DNA of 64,000 nt. It comes from Cyanophora paradoxa. Its lineage: Eukaryota; Glaucocystophyceae; Cyanophorales; Cyanophoraceae. The notes under the pieces are model-generated. The model was not told the origin of the DNA. It did no database searches and saw nothing but the letters and a program-made list of their open reading frames with translations. The stretch is taken from the NCBI GenBank assembly GCA_004431415.1, contig QPMI01000081.1, positions 1 to 64,000 on the forward strand, in the 5' to 3' direction. The position numbers were made by a program, and so were the translations under genes. This document shows positions 45,078-54,604 of this stretch, piece after piece. Position 1 is the stretch's first letter, and every line of letters starts with the position of its first letter.

Positions 45078-45589
45078 GCTCCTCCCGGCCGGCCACTCGC
45101 CGGCGCCCAATTCCGGCCGAGGCCCGCTCGCCCTTGCTGACTCGCGGTTCCAGATCTTTGCCTGCTTCGAGGCGTGCCGCCCCGCGCGACTTCGCCTCGC
45201 GATCCTCGATGAAGGTACGCGCTCCTCCCGGCCGGCCGCTCGCCGGCGCCCGATCCCGGCCGAGGCCCGCTCGCCCTTGCTGACTTGCGGTTCCAGATCT
45301 TTGCCTGCTTCGAGGCGTGCAGCCCCGCGCGACTTCGCCTCGCGATCCTCGATGAAGGTACGCGCTCCTCCCGGCCGGCCGCTCGCCGGCGCCCGATCCC
45401 GGCCGAGGCCCGCTCGCCCTTGCTGACTCGCGGTTCCAGATCTTTGCCTGCTTCGAGGCGTGCAGCCCCGCGCGACTTCGCCTCGCGATCCTCGATGAAG
45501 GTACGCGCTCCTCCCGGCCGGCCGCTCGCCGGCGCCCGATCCCGGCCGAGGCCCGCTCGCCCTTGCTGACTCGCGGCCCCAGATCTCGC
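45078..45589. repeat. 143-bp tandem repeat, about 3.5 copies, inside CACTA copy 2
   Basis: Units start at GGTACGCGCTCCTCC at 45214, 45357 and 45500, with a diverged partial unit before them. The period (143) is not a multiple of three, so long frames through it change reading frame between units and are unlikely to be coding. Two diverged units of the same family sit in copy 1. Confidence 0.85.
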
Positions 45590-46062
45590 ATGCGGGCGAC
45601 TGGCAGCACAAGCTGCGACGTTCGATGTGGATGCGCATTGGCGACCGCCGCCCTCCAGCGCTCCCTTGCTCCCCCGGCGCTACGGGCAGCGCGACGAGGC
45701 TAATTGTAATGTCTGGTTTAGTTTCAGTTATTGAATGTTTAGTGCGTTTAGATGTAGAACAGCGCTTCTCGTATGTGCAATTCGAGTTCGGATGCTTCTA
45801 CGTGTGCTGGCGCGGTGCTGGGGGCGGGGCGGGGGGTAGCAAGCCTGATATGAGCCTGATGTTCAAGCCTGTTTGAAGCCTGATTCAAGCCTCATTCAGC
45901 CTGATCCAAGCCTGATTCAAGCCTGTTTCAGCCTGTTTCAAATCAGGCTGAATCCTCCGAAATAAGGCTGAGCCTGTTTCGCCCAGCCTGTCTCAGCCTT
46001 ATTTAAGCCTGCTTTAAATCAGGCTGAAACAGGCTCCGGCGACCCCCTTTTTACTAGTGGAT

Positions 46063-46399
46063 GGGAGTCCCCGCAGCCCGTGATCGCGAGAAGGATCGAT
46101 CGATATCATCGAGATCAGCGAATATCATCTTCGAATTCATAATTAGATCCCGGCCCTCGCTCTTCTTTCTGCCAGTTGGATATCGTAGAAAGATATCGTA
46201 GCTATAGGATATAATTACAGCGAGTTCAGATTTCCGCTGAGTCAGTCCGGACCCTCGCTTGTTTTAGCCTTCAGATCCGGGCCCTCGCTCTTCTTTTTAG
46301 ATCGCTTAGAAAGCTACCGCAGTACACGAGACGCTGGTTCTGTAAATATTGCAAATTGCTCGGTCTAGATCTGAGCCGGCCCGGCCGGGCGGCGTGACG
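46063..46399. other. Flank between CACTA copy 2 and the next gene
   Basis: AT-richer, with three copies of a CAGATCCGGGCCCTCGCTCTTCTT-like word (about 46149, 46246, 46272). No gene is seen. Confidence 0.4.
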
Positions 46400-48624
46400 T
46401 CACGGGGGCGCGAGGTCCTTGCCGAAGCTGATTCCGGCGACTTGCGAGGCCGCCGAGCCCGGCCGGGCCGCCGCGGCCGCCCCCGCGGCCGCGGCCTCCG
46501 TGGCAGGCGGAGGCGTCGGTGCCGGTCGCCCTGCGCCCTCGCCGGCGGCGCTCGCGCCTGACGCGCGACGAGAGAGGGGCTGGAGGGAGAGGGGCGAGAG
46601 CTGGCGGGACAGGGACGCGGCGAGCCCGGGGAACCCCCCCTGGGGGGGAGGAGGGGGGCTCTGCGGCCCCGTCGGGGGGCTCTTGGTACCCCCCGGCCGC
46701 CGCGCCCCCATCAGGTCGGTCACCGGCGTGTCCTTCGTGTACCCCGCGCCCATCTGGGCCTGGTGGGGGGGAGAAGCGCCGCGGGGGGACCGGGAGCGCC
46801 TGGCGCGGCGGGAGCCCGAGTGGAAGCCGGCGCCCGATGCAGGCCTGTGCTTCCGGACCGGCGGCCGGTAGATCTGGTAGTACCGCTGCAAAGGGCCTCA
46901 GGGGGGTACAGTACAATCCGCAAGGAGGCAGGGGTACGGCGCCACCTCGAAGATGAGCTTGCAGAAGTCGTCCAAGACGACATCGAGGGACGGCGGCTGC
47001 TCCTCGCCCGTGACGGGTACGCGCTCCACCGCCACCCTGGAAGGGGGGAAGGGGGGGGGGCGGAGTTTCGGTGCGGGTACGGGGGGGGGGGAGGGGGGGA
47101 AGGAAGGGTGCCTCACACCGTGCGAGCCCCTCGACGAACTCGGAAAGGTCCATCTGAGGGGGGTACAGGGTTAGAAAAAGGCTGAATCGCAGCAAGAAAA
47201 AGGGAGACGCACGTCTTCGTACGTCGCTTCGTCGACGAGGTTCGCCTGCGGGGTACGCTCAATCGGAGGGGAGAAGGAGGAAGGGGGAGGTACGGCGGCG
47301 CGCCTGGATGAAGCTCGTCTGGACGATGCGCGCCGTCGTCCGCTTGTGGTCGATGATGCCGAGCTCCTGTACCCGGGCAGGTCGGACGGGAGGGAGGGGG
47401 GTAGACGAGGAAAGGGGGAGCAAGGTAAAGGGGATACCGTGAAGAGCGCGAACCACTCGCGCATCTGAATCGTTTTGAGGCGGTGCTTCATCGCCGGCAG
47501 CTCGGGCTGCGGCCTTAGCGTCAGAGGAGCCGGGGGTACAGCGAAATCTGCATCGCGGAGGGTACGCAGACACCTGCTTCTGCGCGTAGGTGCGGTATAC
47601 TTCGCGAAGCTTTGGAAGGTGCCGAGCCACCACCTGCGGCGACAAGGAAGCTCAGAGGGGGTACGGGGCGGGGAGAGGAGGGGGGTACGCGCCTCCTGGC
47701 ACTCGGGGGTAGCGAGTTCCGCCCGCAGCAGCTCGTAGCTGTCCATTTTGGCGTTCGGCATGATGTCTGGGGTACGCAAAATATTGGGGAGGAATGGATT
47801 AGAGCCGGAGGCTGCGGGAGAATGCGGGGGGGGGGGGGTAAGAAGTGGGGGTACCGCACCGCGGGAGAGGAGTGTAGAGAAGCGCTCCGGGAGGGAGGGG
47901 AGGGCCCCGTACCTGAGAAAAAAGCGGGGGAATGAGAACGAAGAGGGGTACAGGCGAAGAGTTGGAGGGTGGTACGCGCTTGATGTGGGCGACCCGCACG
48001 AGGCACTGGATGAACTCGTACAGGAGGAGCTGGTCCGCGCGGTTCGCCTCGTCCTCCTGGGAGCCAGATCGGGTGGGGTGAGGGGGTACAGGAATCGCGG
48101 ATAAGGGGGGTACGCCGCGCGCGCACGTCCTGCTTGGGTAGGCCGTTCTCATCGTACTGACGGTTCGCCATCACGAACGCGACATTTATGGAGGCTGCGG
48201 GGGTACGCAAGCTTCAGAAGGGTAGGAAGCGATCTCTGGGGGTACAGCAAGTCACCGGCCATGGTTGCGTTCTCGGCGACGCGGCAGTCGTGCATGAGCT
48301 TCTCGAACTCGCGCTTGCTCATCGTGAACATCGATTCTGGGGTGGGGTCGGGTACGCGGTCTCAGAGAGAGGGCGAGGGAGGGAAGGGATGACACTAGAG
48401 GGGAGGGGGGGGAAGGGAAGGGGATCTGGGATCTGGAGCGGTGGAGCAAGGTCGAGAGGCGTATAGAAAGGCCCCTCTAACCCGGCCGGGCCGGCCTAAC
48501 GCGGCGGGACGGGGCGGGGCGGGGCGGGGGCGGAGTGGCGGTTGTCGAGGGACCAGGGACCTGTAGCTAGGGGGTAGCTAGGATCTAGGATCTGGGATCG
48601 GGAACGAGCGGCGGCCCCGGATGG

Positions 48625-48662
<38 letters not shown>

Positions 48663-50889
48663 CGGGGGGCGGAGGGCGGACCGGCGGAGTGGAGGAGATC
48701 CTATGGGGCGGAGAGGCGGAGGGGGGCGGACCGGCGGAGTGGCGGAGGCGGGGGATGCCGCCCGTCATCAGCCGCGACCTAAAGCTAGGGGGTAGCTAGG
48801 GAACCGAGATCTAGGATCTGGGATCTAGAAAGGCGGGGGAGGGCGCGCCGGCGGAGTGGCGGAGATCCTATGGGGCGGCGATCCTATGGGGCGGTCGCGA
48901 GGGCGGAGGGCGGGCCTGCGGAGTGACGGAGGCGGTTGTCCAGGCGCGGGATGCCGCCCGTCATCATATGGGACCGGAGGGGTAGCTAGGGACCGGAGGA
49001 CCTATAGCTAGGGCGTGGATCTATAGCTAGGACCGATATAAATCCTAAGCGGTGGATCTAGGATCTGGGACCCCCCGGCGGGAAAGCCCCGGGGCCGTCC
49101 AGCCGGGTTGCCCCGCCTCTAACCGGCTGGGCCGGCGCAACCCGGCGGGACGGCCCCGGATGGAAAGGCGGGGGCGGGGGCGGGGGGCTCGCCTGCGGAG
49201 TGGCGGAGGCGGTTGTCGAGGCGGGGGATGCCGCCCGTCATCAGCCGCGAGTAGTACCGGAACACCTTCACCAGCGACACTGCGGGGGGGGGGGCGGGGC
49301 GCGGGCGTTGGGCGAGGAGAAGGCAGGGGAGCGTGGCTAGCTAGGTAATGAGGCGGCCTTGTGATGGACAGAGAGATAGATAGATAGATCCCAGGTGCGT
49401 TATTTAGTGATGAAGGGAGACCCAGATGGCGCCGGGCGGGCCGCACCGAAGTGCTGGGCGGAGAGGCCGCGAAGCTATGAGGCGGTCTAATCGATCTTCT
49501 AGATAGATCCTAGTTACATTTAGTTCCGATAAACATGAAACCTCTTATCTCTATGTATCTAATCTCTTCTCACCGAAGTGCTGGGCGGAGAGGTCGCGGA
49601 CGGCCTGCAGGGCCTCGGCGCGCCGGTCCACCGCCTCCTTCATGATCAGGTCCTGGGGTGAGGGGGTGAGGGGGTGAGGGGAGGGGAGGGGAGGGCTGGG
49701 CGAGGGCGGGCGGGCGGTGCAGGGGGCACTGGGCCACTCCAGCCTAGCCGCCCCGGAGAGCTGGAGTGCAACGGACCTGCAGGTACACCGCCTTCCACAT
49801 CGCTGCGCGGGGGTGAGGGGGGGTTGAGAGGGGCGTGGGGGGGGGGGGGGGGGGGAGGGGGGAGGGGAGGATCCGTCTTGAGGTTCTATTTTACGCATGT
49901 ATACGTAAGGTGAAGCGGAGGCAAGGACGCCGGGACGGGGGGGGGATGTGTATTGGGAGGGGTGGGGGGAGGGGGGGGGGGTAAGATAGCGGGAAGCTGG
50001 GGTACCGTTGAAGTCCTCGTCGGGCTCGTCGGGAGCCACCTCGGGGATCTCGAGCTCCTCCTCCTGGATTCGAATTCGAATTACTCAGCTTTGAATTTGA
50101 ATTTGAATTTTGAATGAGATTTGATCCGGCTCCGGCCCGCACCTCCTCCTGCTCTCTGTCGGGCTCGCGGATCGTTCGGCTCCGCATCGCGCGCATCGCG
50201 TCCTCCTGCGGGCGCGAAGCGTGAGGCGGACGCCGAGGCCAGGGGCGAGCCGCTGCTGGGCCGGCAGCAGCAGCCGGTACTGCTTCTTCTTTCTTTCCTT
50301 CGTTCGCACCCGCTCGAGGTCCTCGTACCAGTTGGGGTTCTCCCGCCTTCTCCTGAGCTCCGCCTCGAGCGGGTCCTCCACGCCCATCGCCTCGATGTCC
50401 CACCCTGCGATTTGATCCGCGCCGCGTCGGCGGCGGCGTTCGCAAGAGCGCCGCAGGGTCGCGCGAGCGCACATCGGAGCCCCTCGTCGAAGTAGTTGCG
50501 GTCCCGCCGGACGTGCGCCGTCGCGCGCACGAAGCCCTTACTGATCTCCGAGTCCCCGGGGTTCATCTCCGCGGCTGCGCGGCGCAGGCGCGTCGCATGG
50601 CGGCCGGAGCGCAGAGACGAGCAACGCGGCGAGGCGAGGCGGGCGCACCCTTCATGTACAGGCCCGCCCCCGCGCGGAAGTTGTGGTCCGCGAGGTTGAA
50701 GACCCCGCCGTGGCGGTACGTTTCTGCGGGCTGCGGCTCAGCGGCAGCGCGACGGAGGGCTGAAGAGAGTGGAGTTGTAGGAGGATTCTGCCGGGTTCAC
50801 GCACCGGCATCGTGCCTGACTGTCGCGTACACGGCGCCCCGAGGCGCCCGCGGCGGCGGCGGCTCGGCAGGGTCCTCCTCCTCCGCCAT
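46400..50889 (-). CDS. EF-hand-like protein with two similar modules, possibly ciliary
   Basis: About twenty small exons. The start ATG is 50889 (MAEEEDPAEPPPPRAPRGAV); then HGGVFNLADHNFRAGAGLYM, SEISKGFVRATAHVRRDRNY, NPNWYEDLERVRTKERKKKQ, IPEVAPDEPDEDFN and EAVDRRAEALQAVRDLSAQH. Module 1: FRYYSRLMTGGIPRLDNRLR, MSKREFEKLMHDCRVAENA, VAFVMANRQYDENGLPKQDV, LLLYEFIQCLVRVAHIKR. Module 2: LKTIQMREWFALFTELGIID, ARIVQTSFIQARR, MDLSEFVEGLARCE, LDVVLDDFCKLIFE. Each module has the EF-hand-like order helix, F-x-x-L-x-x-D, helix, then L-x-E-F-x-x-x-L-(V/A)-R. Similar modules occur in flagellar proteins of protists, hence the tentative role; canonical calcium loops are weak. The end is a Ser/Ala/Pro-rich tail with TGA at 46400-46402. 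Confidence 0.55.
48630..48662. repeat. Run of 33 G
   Basis: Longest homopolymer in the window, in the intron that also carries the exon-copy ladder of the EF-hand-like gene. Confidence 0.85.
48735..49262 (-). repeat. Exon-end copies inside an intron
   Basis: The exon end reading MTGGIPRLDNRLRHSA with GC donor (CCGCAG|GCGAGC, lower edge near 49190) recurs downstream on the minus strand at about 48905-48967 and 48737-48772, with a poorer copy near 48530. Each copy keeps the GATGACGGGCGGCATCCC-like core or its flank. Confidence 0.8.
49444..49600 (-). repeat. Duplicated exon end with donor
   Basis: The end of the exon encoding VRDLSAQHFG with donor CTTCG|GTGAG (49571-49600) recurs with 28 of 29 bases alike at 49444-49472, where the donor reads CTTCG|GTGCG. 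Confidence 0.8.
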
Positions 50890-51166
50890 CGAAGATGCTC
50901 TAGCTAAGCACCAGCCGTCACCAGGACTCCTCGCAGCCTCTCAGGATGCCGGGAAGCGAAGACTAGCCACCCGCTGCCCTGGCCTTCCTCGATGGCGCAG
51001 ATAGATGCCACTTGTTCCTCGCTGATCGTGCGCGCTCCTCGCGCGCGGGGGAGCACCGCTGCAAACGAGCACTGTGCTTTGACTGTACCCCCACATGCCA
51101 ACTTCCGAACTTCGCGGCTCAGCACGCATCTGCGACAGCTCGAAGCACGTCCTACGAGCTAGCGAG
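50890..51166. promoter_or_regulatory. Shared head-to-head promoter region
   Basis: Only 277 bp separate the ATG of the EF-hand-like gene (minus) from that of the dehydratase (plus). No TATA box is visible. Confidence 0.4.
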
Positions 51167-52413
51167 ATGGAGTCTACGGCGTCAACGTCGTGGCGGGACG
51201 CTGTCAAGCGCGCCCACCTCACATTTTACAACTCGGTGATGTACGCCGGCTGGCTTGTCGTGGCCGTGAAGCTGGGCCTCCTCTTCGTCCGCGAGGGCAC
51301 CGCCGGCCTTCCGAAGGTCCACGACGCCCTCACCCCGACCATTGGTCCGCCGCCGCGCCGACTCCTGCGTACGCGTGCGTGTCTGAGCTGAGCGAGCGCG
51401 CAGTGCTTCTCCAGAAGGGGGCCATTCTCGAGACAGTGCACTCGATCCTAGGTCCGCGCACGCGCTCTCTGGCGCCCTGCGTGCCGCCGCGGCCGCCATC
51501 GACGCCGGCGCGTGTCAGGCATCTCGCGGTCGCCCGTGATGGCGAACGTGCTCCAGAGCTACGGGCGCAACTTCATCCTCTTCTTCTGCATCGACTACGT
51601 GCCCGGCGTCGCGCAGGCGAACCCCTACGCCGTCGCCGCCCTATACTTCGGTTCGCTCCCGCAGCTGCGACGACGCCGCCCGCCCGCCCGCCCGCCCGCC
51701 CGCCCGCCCGCCCGCCCGCTCGCCGTCTGATCCGCGTACTCTCGATAGCCTGGGCATGCATCGAAATCATCCGGTGCGTACGCTTTTCGTGTCCCCCTGT
51801 GTGGCCCTACGTCCCGCCGACCTGAGCCATTCAGGTACCCCTTCTACCTCCTGTCCGACGTGGGCTTCTGCCCCTCTTTCCTCGAGTGGCTCCGGTGCGG
51901 CGTACTCCCCCCTTTCCTCCCTCCCGGCCCGAACCCCCCCCCCCCCCCCCCCAGGTACACCGCGTTCATCCCCCTGTACCCCCTCGGTGCCGGCGCGGAG
52001 GGTGGGCTCTTCTTCCGCCCCACCCCCTACCCCTACCTCCCCGTACCGCCCGCGCGCCCGCCCGCGCGCCTGACCCGCCGGCCTGTGCAGCCTTCATCCT
52101 GTACAAGAGCCTCCCCGCCATCCAGGCGCTCCAAAACGCCGGGGGGATATGGAAGCTAACCCTCCCCAACATGGCGAACTTTGCCTGGGACACCGTTTAC
52201 TACTGCTGGTTCCACCTGGTCGTCGCCTACGCCATGGGTACGCGTTTTCGAGCGTCGGGAGGGGGGTACGCATTCGTCCTAGTCCGTGACCCTCTCGGCC
52301 CGCCCGCAGCCTTCCCGCAGATGTACCTCCATATGTTCTCCCAGCGGCGGCGCAAGCTCGGCGCCGGCCGCGCCGGCGCCGCCCCCGCCGCCCCGGAGAA
52401 GAAGACGCAGTGA
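51167..52413 (+). CDS. Very-long-chain (3R)-3-hydroxyacyl-CoA dehydratase (HACD/PTPLA/PHS1 family)
   Basis: Removes water from 3-hydroxyacyl-CoA in the fatty-acid elongation cycle at the ER membrane. Eight exons join in frame to 246 residues: 51167-51344, 51404-51451, 51519-51650, 51749-51773, 51835-51894, 51955-52001, 52091-52237, 52310-52413. Family landmarks occur in order: NSVMYAGWLVVAVK (TM1), LQKGAILETVHSILG, SRSPVMANVLQSYGRNFI, AWACIEIIRYPFYLL, RYTAFIPLYPLGAGAE with the catalytic Tyr and Glu of LYPxGxxxE, then FPQMYLHMFSQRRRKLG. Multiple membrane segments are evident. The C-terminus is KKTQ, a dilysine (KKxx) ER retrieval signal. Length fits the family. All introns are GT-AG and 58-100 bp long. 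This is the best supported gene of the window. Confidence 0.95.
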
Positions 52414-52771
52414 CCTAGTTCTTTCTTTCTTTCAAGTAGCATTAGGAGTACAGGAAGCAGCGACCTATCGAAATGTAACTACGAAATCGATCTGGCAATG
52501 TACAGAGCGCGCCCCGCCCGCGGCCGCGGCCGCGTCCGTCGCATAGGGGCGGCCGCGGCCGTCGCATAGGGGCGGGGCGCGGCGGCATAAAAGCTCTAGC
52601 GCTAGCTAACTGAGAAGAAGCTTAAGAAGGCTGGCTAGAAGGAGGGGCAGGAGCAGAGCCGCGCGAGTTCGCGGAAGGGGCCAGGGCAGGCGGGGGAGAG
52701 CCCTAGTCCTAGTCCTAGTTCTAGGCCTGGGCCGAGGCCGAGGGGGAGGCCGGCGGGCCCTGTAGCTACAG
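52414..52771. other. Short convergent intergenic region
   Basis: Lies between the ends of the dehydratase and the LRR gene. Contains CGGCCGCGGCCGCG palindromes and CTAGTCCTAGTCCTAG repeats. No gene is seen. Confidence 0.4.
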
Positions 52772-54341
52772 CTAGCGGGCGAGCGGGGTCGGGCTGACGA
52801 CGAGGGCCTGCCGGGCCGCCGCGCGCTCCGTCAGGCGCCGGTCGCAGACGGCGCGGATCGAGATCAGCTCCTCGTCGCGCATCGCCTGGAGCAGGAAGAG
52901 CACCGCCGCGGAGAGGTACCCCTGGTTCTGCGCGCTCTGGGGGGTACAACTGCAAGTCAGAACGAAGGTCGGTGCCGGGCCGCGGGCCGCCCCGCCGCCC
53001 CGCGGCGCACCGCCCCTGCGGACCTGCAGCCGCTGACGCTCGGCCTCGTCGAGAGGGGAGTCCGGCGCCCCCTGCACGGGCGTGATGGGCCGCCACCCGT
53101 TCCCGTTCTCCTTCTCCGGCGCCCGCGGCGTCGCCTGCCCGTTCAGTTGCCCATTCGCCTGCCCGTTGGCCGAGGGCGACTGCGGGCGGGGGTAGGCGTA
53201 AGGCGCGGACGGGGTACATGAGGCGCGGGGCGGGGCAGCGCGTACCCGGTCGAGGGCGGGGGAGGGCGAGGCGCGCCCCGCGGGGGGGCGATCCACGCCG
53301 GCCGAGGAGGGGCGGGCGAAGGCGGCCGGCCGCACGGGACTCTCCGCGCCTCCGGCCGAAGGCGGCGTCGGGCTGAGGCGGCCCGGGGCCGGCGGCGTCG
53401 GGCTCAGGCGGTCCTGCGGGGAGTAGCCTCAGCCAGCGCGGGGCGGGGCGGCGCGGCGCGGATCGGCGCACGGCTTCGGTGGCGGCGGTACCCCGGCCGG
53501 CCCACGGGTACACTCGGCCGTTGTCGCCCTTCGGGAGCTGCGCAAAAGTTAATGAGTGAGTCGAGCTGGGGAATGGGGCTGGAAGGCTCAGACGAGCGAG
53601 CGCACAGGCTTGATGAGGTTGCTGCCGTCCGGCTGCTTCGGGCCCGCTTCGATCACCGGGGGCGCCACGAGAGGTCCCAACTCCCGCGCCTCTTTCCGCT
53701 CCTCCTCCGTCACAGCTGCGCGCGCGCGGGGGCGGGCGGGGCGAGAGCGGTCAAGATTAGAAAAGCTGCGGGAGAGATTGCGTCCGAGGGAAGAAATCAG
53801 GCGCACAGTCGAATCCGATGACTTGGATCTGCGGCGCGCCGCGGAGGACCGCGATGCGGCATGCCTTATTCCCGAGACGGCGGAAGACCGGGTTGCCCTC
53901 GATGAAGACCACTCGGAGGCGCTTGCACGAGCCGAGGTGCGCGAACTCGCGCTCGTCCGAGATCTGATTGTGGGAGAGCACGAGCTCCTCCAGGAGGGCG
54001 ACTGCGCGCCCCCGTTGGGCGCGGGCGAGAGAGAGAGAGACACCAGAAGAACGCTCACGGTTGCGGAACCAGTGCAGGGTGGAGACGTTGTTGTAGCGGC
54101 AGTTGAAGACCTTCAGATTCTTCATGTCGGGGACGACGGGGAGCTGCGGGCGTGCACGTGGGGCAAACCGTCAGACGAGCGCTGGCTGTGCCCCGCGCCG
54201 CGGCCGGAGGCCCACCTCATCGACGCGCTCTGCTTCATTGATAACGAGGCCGTTGATGAAGGCCTTATCGATGCTCTCCGGGCCGGCGACCTTTTCCTTC
54301 AAGTGCCGGTCGTTGTACAGCATGAACGTGAGCGCGACCAT
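52772..54341 (-). CDS. Leucine-rich repeat protein with Pro/Ser-rich C-terminus
   Basis: The start ATG is 54341 (MVALTFMLYNDRHLKEKVAG; then SIDKAFINGLVINEAERVDE). After a GT-AG intron come the LRR exons: VPDMKNLKVFNCRYNNVSTL, LLEELVLSHNQISDEREFAH and CKRLRVVFIEGNPVFRRLGN, the last resembling an LRR cap. Then VTEEERKEARELGPLVAPPV, a tail with two copies of RLSPTPP and the NGQANGQLNGQ repeat, and a final helix (SAAVLFLLQAMRDEELISIR), ending TAG at 52772-52774. Proteins of this build (a few LRRs plus a disordered tail) are often cytoskeletal, ciliary or phosphatase-regulating; no specific partner is evident. It faces the carrier gene head to head. Confidence 0.65.
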
Positions 54342-54604
54342 CTTCGCTGGTTATAAACAGCTCTCTCTCGCTGCGCGTGCGTGCAACTCCGGTGTGCTGG
54401 GACAGAGCTCCCTGAGGAGGCTGAACGCTGACGACGCTGAGCGAGCAAGTGCCGCGGTCGAGGCTCTGGTGGCGAGTCATGCTGAGGACCGGAAAGCGAT
54501 CGGGTGCAAAAAGAAGCGGAGCGGCAGCCGGTCTCCGCGAAGCGGTGTCTTTGCGTTTTTCGCGTACCCGAGCCCGACTTTTCCCCTGGCTGGGGTACAC
54601 CGCG
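54342..54604. promoter_or_regulatory. Shared head-to-head promoter region
   Basis: 263 bp between the LRR gene start (54341, minus) and the mitochondrial carrier start (54605, plus). No TATA box is obvious. Confidence 0.4.

Larger units (their letters stand above)
42970..46059. mobile_element. CACTA-type (EnSpm/CMC) non-autonomous DNA transposon, copy 2
   Basis: The element begins CACTAGTAAAAGGGGGGTCG and ends CCCCCTTTTTACTAGTG, with the 3-bp duplication GAT on both sides (42967-42969 and 46060-46062). The terminal inverted repeat is near-identical for about 45 bp. Both ends carry dense subterminal arrays of AGCCTGATTCAGGCTG-type words, and a looser inverted similarity extends to about 360 bp (including TTTAGATGTAGAACAG at about 43295 and 45750). 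The core (about 43490-45590) matches copy 1 in reverse. No transposase is present. It is inserted at the stop codon of the unit 3 gene's second exon. Confidence 0.85.

Noticed and set aside
45078-45589. Possible CRISPR-like or satellite array
   Set aside because: Repeats are directly adjacent with no unique spacers, in eukaryotic DNA inside a transposon.
44463-45638. 391-codon minus-strand open frame
   Set aside because: It runs through the 143-bp tandem repeats and GC-rich core of CACTA copy 2; the repeat period is not a multiple of three and the composition matches no protein. A by-product of high GC.
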